Assembly: GCF_001423125.1 (NCBI RefSeq)
Contig: NZ_LMNW01000001.1
Location: 79,931 to 143,930 of the forward strand
Direction of reading: 5' to 3'
Length of the DNA stretch: 64,000 nucleotides
DNA from: Duganella sp. Leaf126
GTDB lineage: Bacteria; Pseudomonadota; Gammaproteobacteria; Burkholderiales; Burkholderiaceae_D
Under the pieces are notes generated by a model, which was not told where the DNA came from, searched no databases, and saw nothing but the letters and a program-made list of their open reading frames with translations. Within the stretch, counting starts at the first letter, position 1. Every line of letters begins with the position of its first letter. Shown piece by piece: positions 18,227-27,863 of the stretch. A program made the position numbers and the translations under genes.

Positions 18227-18870
18227 ATCCTGCCAAACGCCATGAAATGTTCGTGCGCTTCCGCGCCGCCAATCCCCATCCCAAGACCGAACTCGACTAC
18301 ACGACGCCGTTCGAACTGCTGATCGCCGTGCTGCTGTCGGCCCAGGCCACCGACGTCGGCGTCAACAAGGCCACCCGCAAGCTGTACCCGGTGGCCAACA
18401 CGCCGCAAGCGATCCTCGACCTGGGCGAGGAAGAACTGAAAACCTATATCCAGACCATCGGCCTGTACAAGACCAAGGGCAAGAACGTGATCGCCACCTG
18501 CCGGATGCTGGTGGACCTGCACGGCGGGCAAGTGCCGCGCGACCGCGAGTCGCTCGAAGCCCTCCCCGGCGTCGGCCGCAAGACCGCCAACGTGGTACTG
18601 AACACGGCCTTCGGCGAGCCGACCATGGCGGTCGACACCCACATCTTCCGCGTCTCCAACCGCACCGGCCTGGCGCCGGGCAAGAATGTCGACATCGTCG
18701 AACAGAAGCTGCTCAAGTTCGTACCGAAGGAGTTTTTACAGGACGCCCACCACTGGCTGATCCTGCACGGCCGCTACACCTGCAAGGCGCGCAAGCCCGA
18801 GTGCTGGAACTGCATGCAGCGCGACCTGTGCGATTACCGCAGCAAGACGCCGGCGCCGGACGGGGTGTGA
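18223..18870 (+). CDS. nth: Endonuclease III (DNA glycosylase/AP lyase)
   Basis: 215 residues. The helix-hairpin-helix [14 protein letters not shown] with its catalytic Lys is followed by the catalytic Asp in AVDTHIFRV. The C-terminal [4Fe-4S] pattern C-x6-C-x2-C-x5-C is seen in [17 protein letters not shown]. It removes oxidised pyrimidines in base excision repair. The ATG overlaps the RnfB-like stop codon by four bases, so the two are translationally coupled. The foreign AT-rich cassette begins directly after its stop. Confidence 0.96.
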   Translation: MNPAKRHEMFVRFRAANPHPKTELDYTTPFELLIAVLLSAQATDVGVNKATRKLYPVANTPQAILDLGEEELKTYIQTIGLYKTKGKNVIATCRMLVDLHGGQVPRDRESLEALPGVGRKTANVVLNTAFGEPTMAVDTHIFRVSNRTGLAPGKNVDIVEQKLLKFVPKEFLQDAHHWLILHGRYTCKARKPECWNCMQRDLCDYRSKTPAPDGV

Positions 18871-18876
18871 GACAAA

Positions 18877-18906
18877 TTTACAATTTTCTCGAAATGGGAC
18901 TAGAAT
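18877..18906 (+). promoter_or_regulatory. Predicted sigma70 promoter of the DUF262-HEPN cassette
   Basis: TTTACA (18877-18882), an 18-base spacer and TAGAAT (18901-18906) each match the consensus at five of six positions. It sits about 50 bases upstream of the DUF262 start codon and inside the AT-rich segment, so the cassette seems to bring its own promoter. Confidence 0.55.
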
Positions 18907-18954
18907 ATTCTAATCCGACTAAAATCATGTATTGCAAGAAATTAAGGGGAAGCC

Positions 18955-20061
18955 ATGGCACTGACTGAAGAAATACAAACCGCTAGAAAAAAGGTTGTCA
19001 CAGATGGCTACGAGATGTCTCTTGGTGAAATAATTAATCTTTATAAGGAAAATGAATTAATTATAGATCCAGTATTTCAGAGGCTTTTTCGTTGGGATGA
19101 TGAAAGAAAGACTCGATTTATTGAATCTTTAATTCTCGGCATTCCTATCCCTCCAATTTTTGTATATCAACATGAAACTGGAGTCTGGGAACTGATCGAT
19201 GGTCTTCAACGCATTTCTACGGTTCTACAACTTACTGGCGACCTGAGCGGAGACCGAGCTGAACAGTTGGGTCCTTTGATCCTAAACGGAACCAGGTTTT
19301 TGCCAAGTTTAAATGAAAAAAGGTGGAAAGATTCGACGCCCGACTCTGGAGACGGCTTAGGTCAAGCACTCCAGATTGAGATAAAAAGAGCGAGAGTACG
19401 CGTCGAAATACTTAAGTCTGATAGCGATTTTTCAGCTAAGTTCGAATTATTTCAGCGATTAAATACCGGTGGCGCTCGACTGTCTGAACAAGAAGTACGC
19501 AATAGCATTGCCGTTTCTTTAAATCGAGAATTTTATGATTGGTTGATCGCACGATCCAATGAAGACTCATTTATACATACGACTGACCAGACTACAACAG
19601 CTCTTGAGTCACAACTTGGGGTGGAACTAGCATTGAGGTTCTTTGCCTTCCGATCTGTCCCATACATATCAGGCTTAGATGTACATGAATACCTTGATGA
19701 CGCTCTTCTGAAAATTGCAGGGAATGGAGATTTCGACCTTCAAGAAAATCAAGTAATTTTCCACAAAACCTTTAAATATCTCGATGAAGCTTTGGGTGAT
19801 AAAGCTTTTAAACGTTGGAACGGCAACAATTTTTCCGGTATGTTTTTAATGTCGGTTTTCGAAGTATTGTCGATCGGCGTGTCTCAAAATTTGGCTGAAT
19901 TAGATAAACTATCACCTCAAGAACGCATTGATTTAATTAAAGAAAAAGCGATAATGCTTTGGAGCAACCCTATCTTCACCAAAAATTCTGGAGCTGGTGT
20001 CAGAGGAACGACCAGATTGATGCGATTACTACCTCTTGCCGGAGAATTAGTAAGACCTTAG
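18955..20061 (+). CDS. DUF262 domain protein (ParB/Srx-like fold), probable defence component
   Basis: 368 residues. The N-terminus contains the DUF262 hallmarks: DPVFQRLFRWDDERKTRFIESLILGIPIPPIF, then WELIDGLQRISTVLQL with D82-G-L-Q-R86, the DGQQR-type motif with Leu at the third position. SKFELFQRLNTGGARLSEQEVRNSI follows. DUF262 occurs in type IV restriction enzyme GmrSD and in many anti-phage contexts. No C-terminal HNH nuclease (DUF1524) is visible, so any nuclease activity would come from this domain or from the partner. Good AAGGGGA site upstream. Base composition is far lower in GC than neighbours. The HEPN gene follows after nine bases. Confidence 0.88.
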   Translation: MALTEEIQTARKKVVTDGYEMSLGEIINLYKENELIIDPVFQRLFRWDDERKTRFIESLILGIPIPPIFVYQHETGVWELIDGLQRISTVLQLTGDLSGDRAEQLGPLILNGTRFLPSLNEKRWKDSTPDSGDGLGQALQIEIKRARVRVEILKSDSDFSAKFELFQRLNTGGARLSEQEVRNSIAVSLNREFYDWLIARSNEDSFIHTTDQTTTALESQLGVELALRFFAFRSVPYISGLDVHEYLDDALLKIAGNGDFDLQENQVIFHKTFKYLDEALGDKAFKRWNGNNFSGMFLMSVFEVLSIGVSQNLAELDKLSPQERIDLIKEKAIMLWSNPIFTKNSGAGVRGTTRLMRLLPLAGELVRP

Positions 20062-20070
20062 GATTTCTAG

Positions 20071-20736
20071 ATGAACGATATTCGGACACTAACTCAGTTC
20101 CAGGACGCACTAGACAAAGAAATGGGATGGCGCGTTAAGGAGATCGGAGCATTTCGTGTAGCATCTACTGGCAACGGTCCAGAAAGAAAGTTCTTTATCC
20201 GGGCTGGAATTGCTTTAGTATATGCCCACTGGGAAGGCTTTGTAAAATCCGCATCTGAACATTATTTAAATTTCATCAGTCATCAAGGGCATAAATACAG
20301 CGAATTAAAAAGCTGCTTCGCAATATTCGGTTTAAAGTCAAAACTTCAAACGCTCGCCCTATCAAAGCAATCAATGGCAAACATATCAGCTTTTGAATTT
20401 ATTATAAATGAACTAGAAAACCCAGCCAAGTTAAATCTATCTTCCGCGATAGACACCGAGTCAAATTTATCATCTAAGGTTTTTTCCAATATAGCTAAAT
20501 CACTTGACATCCAAGTCACCTCATACGAGACGAAGTTTAATCTAATCGACGAAAGCTTAGTAAGTCGACGAAACCAGATCGCACATGGAGAATATCTAGA
20601 GTTAGGGGGGCGCGAATTCGGCGAATTAGTAGAAGAAATTCTTCAAATAATGCGTGATTATAAAACTGACCTCCAAAATGCGGCCTCAACCCAGAGTTAT
20701 AAAAAACCCTTGCAGAATTATTACGTCTACAATTAA
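20071..20736 (+). CDS. HEPN-domain protein (MAE_28990/MAE_18760-like), probable RNase effector
   Basis: 221 residues, largely alpha-helical. [24 protein letters not shown] near residue 45 and [11 protein letters not shown] near 166 match HEPN proteins of the MAE_28990/MAE_18760 group. R167 and H172 form the R-x4-H motif that HEPN ribonucleases use for catalysis. Family knowledge suggests an RNA-cleaving toxin or abortive-infection effector; the family call is by recall and should be searched. TAGGA lies before the ATG. It is nine bases after the DUF262 gene, so the pair is an operon. Its TAA overlaps the antiparallel proB stop by three bases, leaving no intergenic space. Confidence 0.78.
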   Translation: MNDIRTLTQFQDALDKEMGWRVKEIGAFRVASTGNGPERKFFIRAGIALVYAHWEGFVKSASEHYLNFISHQGHKYSELKSCFAIFGLKSKLQTLALSKQSMANISAFEFIINELENPAKLNLSSAIDTESNLSSKVFSNIAKSLDIQVTSYETKFNLIDESLVSRRNQIAHGEYLELGGREFGELVEEILQIMRDYKTDLQNAASTQSYKKPLQNYYVYN

Positions 20737-21851
20737 ATCAGCACCAGATTATCGCGGTGCACGAGTTCCGTGCCTTCCACAAAGCCGAGGATGGCTTCGA
20801 TCTCGCTGGACGGCTTGCGCATGATGCGGCGCGTTTCCGCGCTCGTGTAGTTCGACAGGCCGCGCGCCACCGGTACGCCGGCGCCATCGACGCAAGTGAT
20901 CACGGCGCCGCGGCCAAATTCCCCTTTGACTTCCACCACGCCGATCGGCAATAGCGACTTGCCCTCGGCCGTGAGCTTTTGCACGGCGCCCGCATCGAGC
21001 ACGACCTGGCCTGCCGTATGCAGATGGTCAGCCATCCACTGCTTGCGCGCGGTCAGGTGGCCGGTCTCCGCCTGCAGTTCGGTGCCGATCGCCTCGCCGC
21101 CGGCCAGCCGCTCAAGCACACGGTGCTCACGGCCGTAGGCGATCACCGTGTGGGCGCCCGACTTGGCGGCGCGCCGGGCGGCCAGGATCTTGGTCAGCAT
21201 GCCGCCGCGCCCCAAGCTGCTGCCGGCGCCGCCGGCCATCGCTTCGAGCGCCGGGTCGCCGGCGCGGCCGTGCGCGATCAATACGGCAGCCGGGTCCTTG
21301 CGCGGGTCGGCGCTGTACAGGCCTTGCTGGTCGGTGAGGATGATCAGGGCGTCGGCCTCGATCAGGTTGGCCACCAGCGCGCCGAGCGTGTCGTTGTCGC
21401 CGAACTTGATTTCGTCGGTGACCACCGTGTCGTTCTCGTTAATGATCGGCACGATCCCCAGACGCAGCAAGGTGGTCAGCGTGGAGCGGGCGTTCAGGTA
21501 GCGTTCGCGGTCGGCCAGGTCGGCGTGGGTGAGCAGCACCTGGGCCGTGCCCAGGCCGTGGGTGCGGAAGCTGGTTTCGTAGATTTGCGCCAGGCCCATC
21601 TGGCCGACGGCGGCGCAGGCTTGCAGTTCGTGGATGTCGTGCGGGCGGCGTTCGAAACCGAGGCGCAGCATGCCCTCGGCAATGGCGCCGGACGACACCA
21701 GCACCACCTGCTTGCCGAGCGCGCGCAGGGCAGCGATTTGCGCTGCCCAGCGGGCAATGGCGGCGTGGTCGAGACCGCGGCCGTCGTTGGTGACCAGCGA
21801 CGAGCCGACCTTGATGATGATGCGTTGGGCTTTTTGGATGACGGAATTCAT
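20733..21851 (-). CDS. proB: Glutamate 5-kinase
   Basis: 372 residues. Amino acid kinase domain with [18 protein letters not shown] at the N-terminus, [24 protein letters not shown], and GTGG-like loop [22 protein letters not shown]-terminal PUA domain follows from about residue 280 ([17 protein letters not shown]). It phosphorylates glutamate in the first step of proline synthesis. The ATG at 21851 begins the conserved domain; upstream in-frame sequence is not conserved in kind. It follows obgE on the same strand behind a terminator, so it probably has its own promoter. Its 3' end touches the foreign cassette. Confidence 0.95.
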   Translation of the reverse strand: MNSVIQKAQRIIIKVGSSLVTNDGRGLDHAAIARWAAQIAALRALGKQVVLVSSGAIAEGMLRLGFERRPHDIHELQACAAVGQMGLAQIYETSFRTHGLGTAQVLLTHADLADRERYLNARSTLTTLLRLGIVPIINENDTVVTDEIKFGDNDTLGALVANLIEADALIILTDQQGLYSADPRKDPAAVLIAHGRAGDPALEAMAGGAGSSLGRGGMLTKILAARRAAKSGAHTVIAYGREHRVLERLAGGEAIGTELQAETGHLTARKQWMADHLHTAGQVVLDAGAVQKLTAEGKSLLPIGVVEVKGEFGRGAVITCVDGAGVPVARGLSNYTSAETRRIMRKPSSEIEAILGFVEGTELVHRDNLVLI

Positions 21852-22010
21852 GGGGGCGACACGGCTCCAGACTAGCGAAAGAAAACGACGGTACTGCGAA
21901 GCTGCCAGATGTGTTGAAAGTGCGCAGGTCGGGGCGGATGGCCCTGCATGGCAGAGAGGCGCCGGCCTTGTGGTGACAACGGCGGCGAGCATCATCAGCT
22001 GCCCGGAATA

Positions 22011-22047
22011 AAAAAAGGCATAAGCAGCGCATGCTGATTATGCCTTT
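22011..22047 (-). terminator. Rho-independent terminator of the rplU-rpmA-obgE unit
   Basis: On the minus strand AAAGGCATAA pairs with TTATGCCTTT around a 14-base loop, followed by a T-run. Confidence 0.85.
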
Positions 22048-22068
22048 GATATCGAATTTCGTCGAGGA

Positions 22069-23225
<1,157 letters not shown>

Positions 23226-23286
23226 CGATTGAAGGCTTGCGCCTTACAAAGCGGACAGTGCGCGCCGCGCACCATCCGTGCAGCCA

Positions 23287-23547
23287 TTACGCTGCTGCGA
23301 CTACGGTAACGTACTGCTTCGAGCCTGCGCCCTTGACGACGAACTTGACCACGCCGTCCACCAGGGCGAACAGGGTGTGGTCCTTGCCGGTGCCAACGCC
23401 TTCGCCGGCGCGCACTGGAGTGCCGCGTTGACGAATGATGATGCCGCCTGCATTGATCGTTTGACCGCCGTAGACTTTAACGCCCAGGCGTTTTGATTCT
23501 GAGTCACGACCATTTCGCGTAGTGCCGCCGCCTTTTTTGTGTGCCAT
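23287..23547 (-). CDS. rpmA: 50S ribosomal protein L27
   Basis: 86 residues with the full L27 signature: [22 protein letters not shown] at the N-terminus and [16 protein letters not shown]. It reaches the peptidyl-transferase centre of the large subunit. A cleavable N-terminal extension as in Firmicutes is absent. It lies 38 bases after rplU. Confidence 0.97.
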   Translation of the reverse strand: MAHKKGGGTTRNGRDSESKRLGVKVYGGQTINAGGIIIRQRGTPVRAGEGVGTGKDHTLFALVDGVVKFVVKGAGSKQYVTVVAAA

Positions 23548-23585
23548 GCTAAAGCTCCTTGAATGCTAGAGGTGCCGAAACGGGA

Positions 23586-23897
23586 TTAGCCGTTGATCGA
23601 GACGATTTGGATTTCGGTGTAGTTCTGACGATGGCCTTGATGCTTCTGGTAGTGCTTACGACGACGCATCTTGAAAATCTTCACCTTGTCGTGACGACCG
23701 TGTGCCACAACAGTAACCAGAACCTTGGCACCTTCAACCAGCGGCGCACCAAACTTGATGCTGTCGCCCGCGCCGACGGCGAGGACTTGGTCGATGGTGA
23801 TTTCGGAACCAATGTCTGCAGGTATCTGTTCTACTTTGAGTTTTTCGCCAGCGACAACTTTGTATTGTTTGCCACCGGTTTTTATGACCGCGTACAT
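23586..23897 (-). CDS. rplU: 50S ribosomal protein L21
   Basis: 103 residues: [25 protein letters not shown] and [16 protein letters not shown] are typical L21 stretches. The ATG at 23897 is preferred because GAGG stands upstream at the right distance; the frame opens six codons earlier. It is the first gene of rplU-rpmA-obgE. Confidence 0.97.
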   Translation of the reverse strand: MYAVIKTGGKQYKVVAGEKLKVEQIPADIGSEITIDQVLAVGAGDSIKFGAPLVEGAKVLVTVVAHGRHDKVKIFKMRRRKHYQKHQGHRQNYTEIQIVSING

Positions 23898-23999
23898 GAT
23901 TTGAAACCTCTTCAAATGTTAAAAAAAATCCGTCGGCGCCTTGCTGGCGCAGTCACCTGAACAGTGCTGCTGTCCTGCATGGAAACCGGGGAACCGCAG

Positions 24000-24028
24000 A
24001 TTATACATGGGATGGGTTTTCGCGTCAA
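24000..24028 (-). promoter_or_regulatory. Strong sigma70 promoter of rplU-rpmA-obgE
   Basis: On the minus strand TTGACG, a 17-base spacer and a perfect TATAAT. It gives a leader of about 100 bases before rplU. Confidence 0.8.
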
Positions 24029-24147
24029 AAACTATTCACAAACCGGCGGCGGCGTGGTATGTCAGTCAATGATCGGGCCGCCAAGATAGACAAATCCACC
24101 AGCGCCCCCGGTAGCGGGGGCCATGTCGTATAATCTCGGCACCTATA

Positions 24148-25158
24148 ATGTCAACGCACAGGTTCGTCTTGTCTGCCGCTACCCACACCGCTTCCCAGAA
24201 CACCATCGCCCACTCGATCGCCGCCGACATGGACGCGGTCAACGCGGTGATCCGCCGCAAGCTGCATTCCGAGGTCAGCCTCGTCAATCAGATTGCCGAA
24301 TACATCATCAGCGCCGGCGGCAAGCGCCTGCGCCCGGTGCTGGTATTGCTGGTAGCGAATGCCTATTCTTACAAGGGCAGCGCCCACCACGAGCTCGCTG
24401 CCGTGGTCGAATTCATCCACACCGCCACCCTGCTGCACGACGACGTGGTCGATGAATCGTCGCTGCGCCGGGGCCGCGCCACGGCCAATGCCCTGTTCGG
24501 CAATGCGGCGTCGGTGCTGGTGGGCGACTTTTTGTACTCGCGCGCGTTCCAGATGATGGCCGACCTGGCCAATATGCGCGTGATGCAGATCCTGTCCGAG
24601 GCGACCAACGTGATCGCCGAAGGCGAAGTGCTGCAACTGCTGAACATGCACGACCCGGATGTGAGCCAGGAACGCTATTTACAGGTGATCCGCTCGAAAA
24701 CCGCCAAGCTGTTCGAGGCTGCTGCCGAGCTGGGCGCGCTGATCGCCGGCGCCACCGAGCCGCAGATCGCCGCCGCCGGCGAATACGGCCGCTCGCTGGG
24801 CACTGCCTTCCAGCTGATCGACGACGTGCTCGACTACGCCGGCGACGCTGCCGAAATCGGCAAGAACGTCGGCGACGACCTGCGCGAAGGCAAACCGACG
24901 CTGCCGCTGATCTACCTGATGGAAAACGGCACGCCAGAACAACGCGAACTGGTGCGCACTTGCATCGAGCAAGGCGACGAACAGCATTTCGACGCCGTCC
25001 TCGCGGCCGTCACCAGCAGCGGCGCGCTGGACTTCACGCGCCGCCAGGCCGAGATCGCAGCCGACCGCGCCGCCGAAGCGATTGCCGGGCTGCCCGACAG
25101 CCAGTACAAGGAATCGCTGCTGCAGCTGGCGCACTTCTCGGTCAACCGCACCCACTAA
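24148..25158 (+). CDS. ispB: Octaprenyl (trans-polyprenyl) diphosphate synthase
   Basis: 336 residues. Long-chain prenyltransferase with GGKRLRPVLVLL, the first Asp-rich motif LLHDDVVDES, and the second FQLIDDVLDYAGD. It makes the side chain of ubiquinone. The start is uncertain: ATG 24148 has no ribosome binding site, and a TTG at 24169 preceded by CAGG would give MSAATHTASQ, which looks like homologous N-termini. TATAAT occurs at 24129-24134 and again across the ATG at 24144. It is divergent from rplU and ends in a perfect bidirectional terminator. Confidence 0.93.
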   Translation: MSTHRFVLSAATHTASQNTIAHSIAADMDAVNAVIRRKLHSEVSLVNQIAEYIISAGGKRLRPVLVLLVANAYSYKGSAHHELAAVVEFIHTATLLHDDVVDESSLRRGRATANALFGNAASVLVGDFLYSRAFQMMADLANMRVMQILSEATNVIAEGEVLQLLNMHDPDVSQERYLQVIRSKTAKLFEAAAELGALIAGATEPQIAAAGEYGRSLGTAFQLIDDVLDYAGDAAEIGKNVGDDLREGKPTLPLIYLMENGTPEQRELVRTCIEQGDEQHFDAVLAAVTSSGALDFTRRQAEIAADRAAEAIAGLPDSQYKESLLQLAHFSVNRTH

Positions 25159-25187
25159 TCAAACGGCGCCATCGGCGCCGTTTGATT
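25157..25187. terminator. Bidirectional terminator between ispB and arsC
   Basis: A perfect 14-base stem AATCAAACGGCGCC around loop ATC separates the convergent genes. Moderate T/A runs flank both sides. Confidence 0.85.
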
Positions 25188-25200
25188 TAATGGATCCCGA

Positions 25201-25548
25201 TTACAGGATCTCCTGCACCAGCTCGAACGGCCGGCACAGGCGCACGCCCTTGTCGGTCACCACGAACGGCCGGTTGATCAGGATCGGATGCGCCATCATC
25301 GCGTCCAGCAGCGCCGCGTCCGGCAAAGACAAGTCAGCCAGTCCCAGCTCGGCGTACAGGTCGCCCTTGTCGCGCATGGCCTGGCGCACGGTCAGGCCGG
25401 ACCTGGCGATCAGGTCCTGCAATTGCGCGCGGGTGGGCGGAGTTTTCACGTAATCGATGATCTGCGGCTCGACGCCGGTGGCGCGGATCGCCTCCAGGGT
25501 CTTGCGCGATGTGCCGCACGCGGTATTGTGGTAAATCGTGATTGCCAT
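25201..25548 (-). CDS. arsC: Arsenate reductase, glutaredoxin-dependent (ArsC)
   Basis: 115 residues. IYHNTACGTSRKTLEAIR carries the catalytic Cys of R773-type ArsC, and HPILINRPFVVTDKGVRLCRP is the conserved C-terminal half. It reduces arsenate to arsenite using glutaredoxin. No ars regulator or efflux gene lies beside it, so a housekeeping or related thiol role is possible. The ATG at 25548 has AAAGG upstream; the open frame extends 79 codons further through the tRNA gene and is not coding there. Confidence 0.9.
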   Translation of the reverse strand: MAITIYHNTACGTSRKTLEAIRATGVEPQIIDYVKTPPTRAQLQDLIARSGLTVRQAMRDKGDLYAELGLADLSLPDAALLDAMMAHPILINRPFVVTDKGVRLCRPFELVQEIL

Positions 25549-25664
25549 GGCGCTGCCTTTGAAGTCAAAGCCGGCATTATCCCCCAACCCGCCTGGCCCC
25601 GCCCGTGGCGCGCACGCATCAGCCATTGTGTCGGCGCCAGGAATATGCTGAAATATTAAAAAGT

Positions 25665-25741
25665 CGGGGTGTAGCTTAGCCCGGTAGAGCGCTACGTTCG
25701 GGACGTAGAGGCCGGAGGTTCGAATCCTCTCACCCCGACCA
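25665..25741 (+). tRNA. tRNA-Pro (anticodon CGG)
   Basis: 77 bases with encoded CCA. The acceptor stem CGGGGTG pairs with CACCCCG, the anticodon stem-loop is CTACG-TTCGGGA-CGTAG, and the T arm contains GTTCGAATC. The anticodon CGG reads CCG codons. Confidence 0.97.
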
Positions 25742-25965
25742 AGCAAGACCAGCATGAAGTAAAACGGCAGATGTAGCTCCCTCATCGCTGCCGGTCAGCC
25801 CCCCACTCATGATCTGTGCAAGTTGAATCACTGCCCCCTTTGCGGGCATGCCCTCCTGTCCCCAAAAGCAATTGAGCCGTCTGCCTGACGCGTCACCCCA
25901 CCGCCCACCACCTGCGGCAAATGCTAGACTGCCACCAAAAGTCAACACCACACCAAGGAGACCCC

Positions 25966-27681
25966 ATGCCACAGACGCGCGCTGACCTGCACCGAGCCGC
26001 CTCCGAACAACCGAGCTACGCCCACGGCGCCCACGATGTGCCGCTGATCGGCGTCACCATTGGCCGCTTTCTGGCCGACATCGCCGCGCGCCATGGCGGT
26101 AACGAGGCGCTGGTGGTGCCGCACCAGCAGGTGCGCTGGACCTATGCCGAACTCGATGCGCGCGTGTCGCGGCTGGCGGCGAACTTGCTGGCGCTGGGGT
26201 TGCAGCCCGGTGACCGGGTCGGCATCTGGTCGCAGAACTGCGCCGAGTGGGTGCTGGTGCAGTTTGCCACCGCGCGCGCCGGGCTGGTGCTGGTCAACAT
26301 CAACCCGGCCTACCGGCGCAGCGAGCTCGAATATGTGCTGGGCAAGGTGCAGTGTGCGGCGCTGATCCTGGCGCCGGCGTTCAAGACCAGCGACTACCTG
26401 GCCATCGTCAACGCCGTGGTGCCGCAGCTGCAGCGCAGCCACCCGGGCCAGCTGCAGGCGCCAACGCTGCCGCAGCTGCGCCACGTGATCCGGCTCGGCG
26501 CGGAGCGCACGCCGGGCATGCGCAACTTCGACGATCTGCTGGCGCTGCCCGGTGCCGCGCAACAGGCGGCGCTGGCCGCAGCCGAGGCCACGCTGCAGTT
26601 CGACGATGCGGTCAATATCCAGTTCACGTCCGGCACCACGGGTGCCCCCAAGGGCGCCACGCTCACCCACCACAACATCCTCAACAACGGTTTCTTCGTC
26701 GGCGAAGCGATGCGCCTGACCGAACGCGACCGGTTGTGCATCCCGGTGCCGCTCTACCATTGCTTCGGCATGGTGCTCGGCAACCTGGCCTGCGTCACCC
26801 ACGGCGCGACGATGGTGTTCCCCGGCGAAAGCTTCGAGCCGGCAGCAGTGCTGGCCACGGTGCAGGCCGAGCGCTGCACCGGACTGCACGGCGTGCCCAC
26901 CATGTTCATCGGCATGCTCGACCATCCCGAGTTCAGCCGCTACGATTTATCGACGCTGCGCACCGGCATCATGGCCGGCTCGCCCTGCCCGGCCGAAGTG
27001 ATGAGCCGGGTGATCGAGCGCATGCACCTGACCGACATCACCATCGCCTACGGCATGACGGAAACGTCGCCGGTCAGCTTCCAGAGTTCGGTGGACGATC
27101 CCGTGCACTTGCGCGTCTCGACCATCGGCCGCGTCCACCCGCACCTCGAAGTCAAAATCGTCGATGGCGACGGCCGCATCGTGCCGCGCGGCGTAAAAGG
27201 CGAGCTGCTCACGCGCGGCTATTCCGTCATGCTCGGCTACTGGGACGACCCGCAGCAAACCCGCGACACCATCGATGCCGCGCGCTGGCTGCACACGGGC
27301 GACCTTGCCGTCATGGACGCGCAGGGCTTTGCCAGCATCGTCGGCCGCGCCAAGGACATGGTGATCCGCGGCGGCGAAAACATCTACCCGCGCGAGATCG
27401 AGGAATTCCTGTATCGCCACCCCAAGGTGCAGGATGTCCAGTGCGTTGGCGTGCCCGACGAAAAATACGGCGAAGAATTGTGCGCCTGCATCATCGTGCG
27501 GCCCGGAATGACCGCCGACGAGGCCGAGATCCGCGCGTTTTGCCAGGACCAGATCGCCCGCTACAAGATCCCGCGCTACATCCGTTTCGTCACCGCGTTC
27601 CCGATGACGGTCACCGGCAAGATCCAGAAATACTTGCTTCGGCAACAAGTGACGAATGACCTCGGAATCGGCCAGCAATAG
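25966..27681 (+). CDS. Fatty acyl-CoA synthetase (AMP-binding ligase)
   Basis: 571 residues of the adenylate-forming superfamily: [17 protein letters not shown] (A3), YGMTETSP (A5), WLHTGDLA (A7), [22 protein letters not shown] (A8) and a C-terminal Lys in TVTGKIQKY (A10). All catalytic motifs are intact. It activates a fatty or related carboxylic acid to the acyl-CoA; chain length is not predictable. AAGGAG lies seven bases before the ATG at 25966. Monocistronic. Confidence 0.9.
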   Translation: MPQTRADLHRAASEQPSYAHGAHDVPLIGVTIGRFLADIAARHGGNEALVVPHQQVRWTYAELDARVSRLAANLLALGLQPGDRVGIWSQNCAEWVLVQFATARAGLVLVNINPAYRRSELEYVLGKVQCAALILAPAFKTSDYLAIVNAVVPQLQRSHPGQLQAPTLPQLRHVIRLGAERTPGMRNFDDLLALPGAAQQAALAAAEATLQFDDAVNIQFTSGTTGAPKGATLTHHNILNNGFFVGEAMRLTERDRLCIPVPLYHCFGMVLGNLACVTHGATMVFPGESFEPAAVLATVQAERCTGLHGVPTMFIGMLDHPEFSRYDLSTLRTGIMAGSPCPAEVMSRVIERMHLTDITIAYGMTETSPVSFQSSVDDPVHLRVSTIGRVHPHLEVKIVDGDGRIVPRGVKGELLTRGYSVMLGYWDDPQQTRDTIDAARWLHTGDLAVMDAQGFASIVGRAKDMVIRGGENIYPREIEEFLYRHPKVQDVQCVGVPDEKYGEELCACIIVRPGMTADEAEIRAFCQDQIARYKIPRYIRFVTAFPMTVTGKIQKYLLRQQVTNDLGIGQQ

Positions 27682-27721
27682 CCACGCCATGGTGCACTGC
27701 AAGCATGAAACCAGTTTTATG

Positions 27722-27747
27722 GTGTTTTTATGATGCAATAAAAACAC
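27722..27747 (+). other. Stem-loop after the acyl-CoA synthetase gene
   Basis: GTGTTTTTAT pairs perfectly with ATAAAAACAC around GATGCA, about 40 bases after the stop. No T-run follows, so a terminator role is uncertain. Confidence 0.5.
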
Positions 27748-27863
27748 GAAAAAATAGGTAAATCTGACACCGAAAGTGACGATTTAGACGAACACTATTG
27801 GACACAAATCAAGTATCCCCCTTATCATAAATGTTGATTTTTGAAACATTTCCTGGAGGATAC

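Larger units (their letters stand above)
18871..20736. mobile_element. AT-rich horizontally acquired two-gene cassette (boundaries approximate)
   Basis: Composition changes abruptly after the nth stop and back again at the proB stop. Counted by hand, the 60-base rows at 19021 and 19501 hold 14 and 21 G+C, while rows within nth and proB are near 38. Codons such as TTA, AAA and ATA are frequent inside and rare outside. No integrase or transposase is present. The 7-mer TACAATT occurs at 18879-18885 and 20728-20734, near both edges. Confidence 0.7.

Noticed and set aside
18871..20736. Phage or IS insertion as source of the AT-rich segment
   Set aside because: No transposase, integrase, terminal inverted repeats or phage gene is present; only the two-gene cassette is seen.
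25549..25785. N-terminal extension of arsC running through the tRNA-Pro gene
   Set aside because: The ArsC domain starts at 25548 with a ribosome binding site, and the upstream bases fold as a tRNA.
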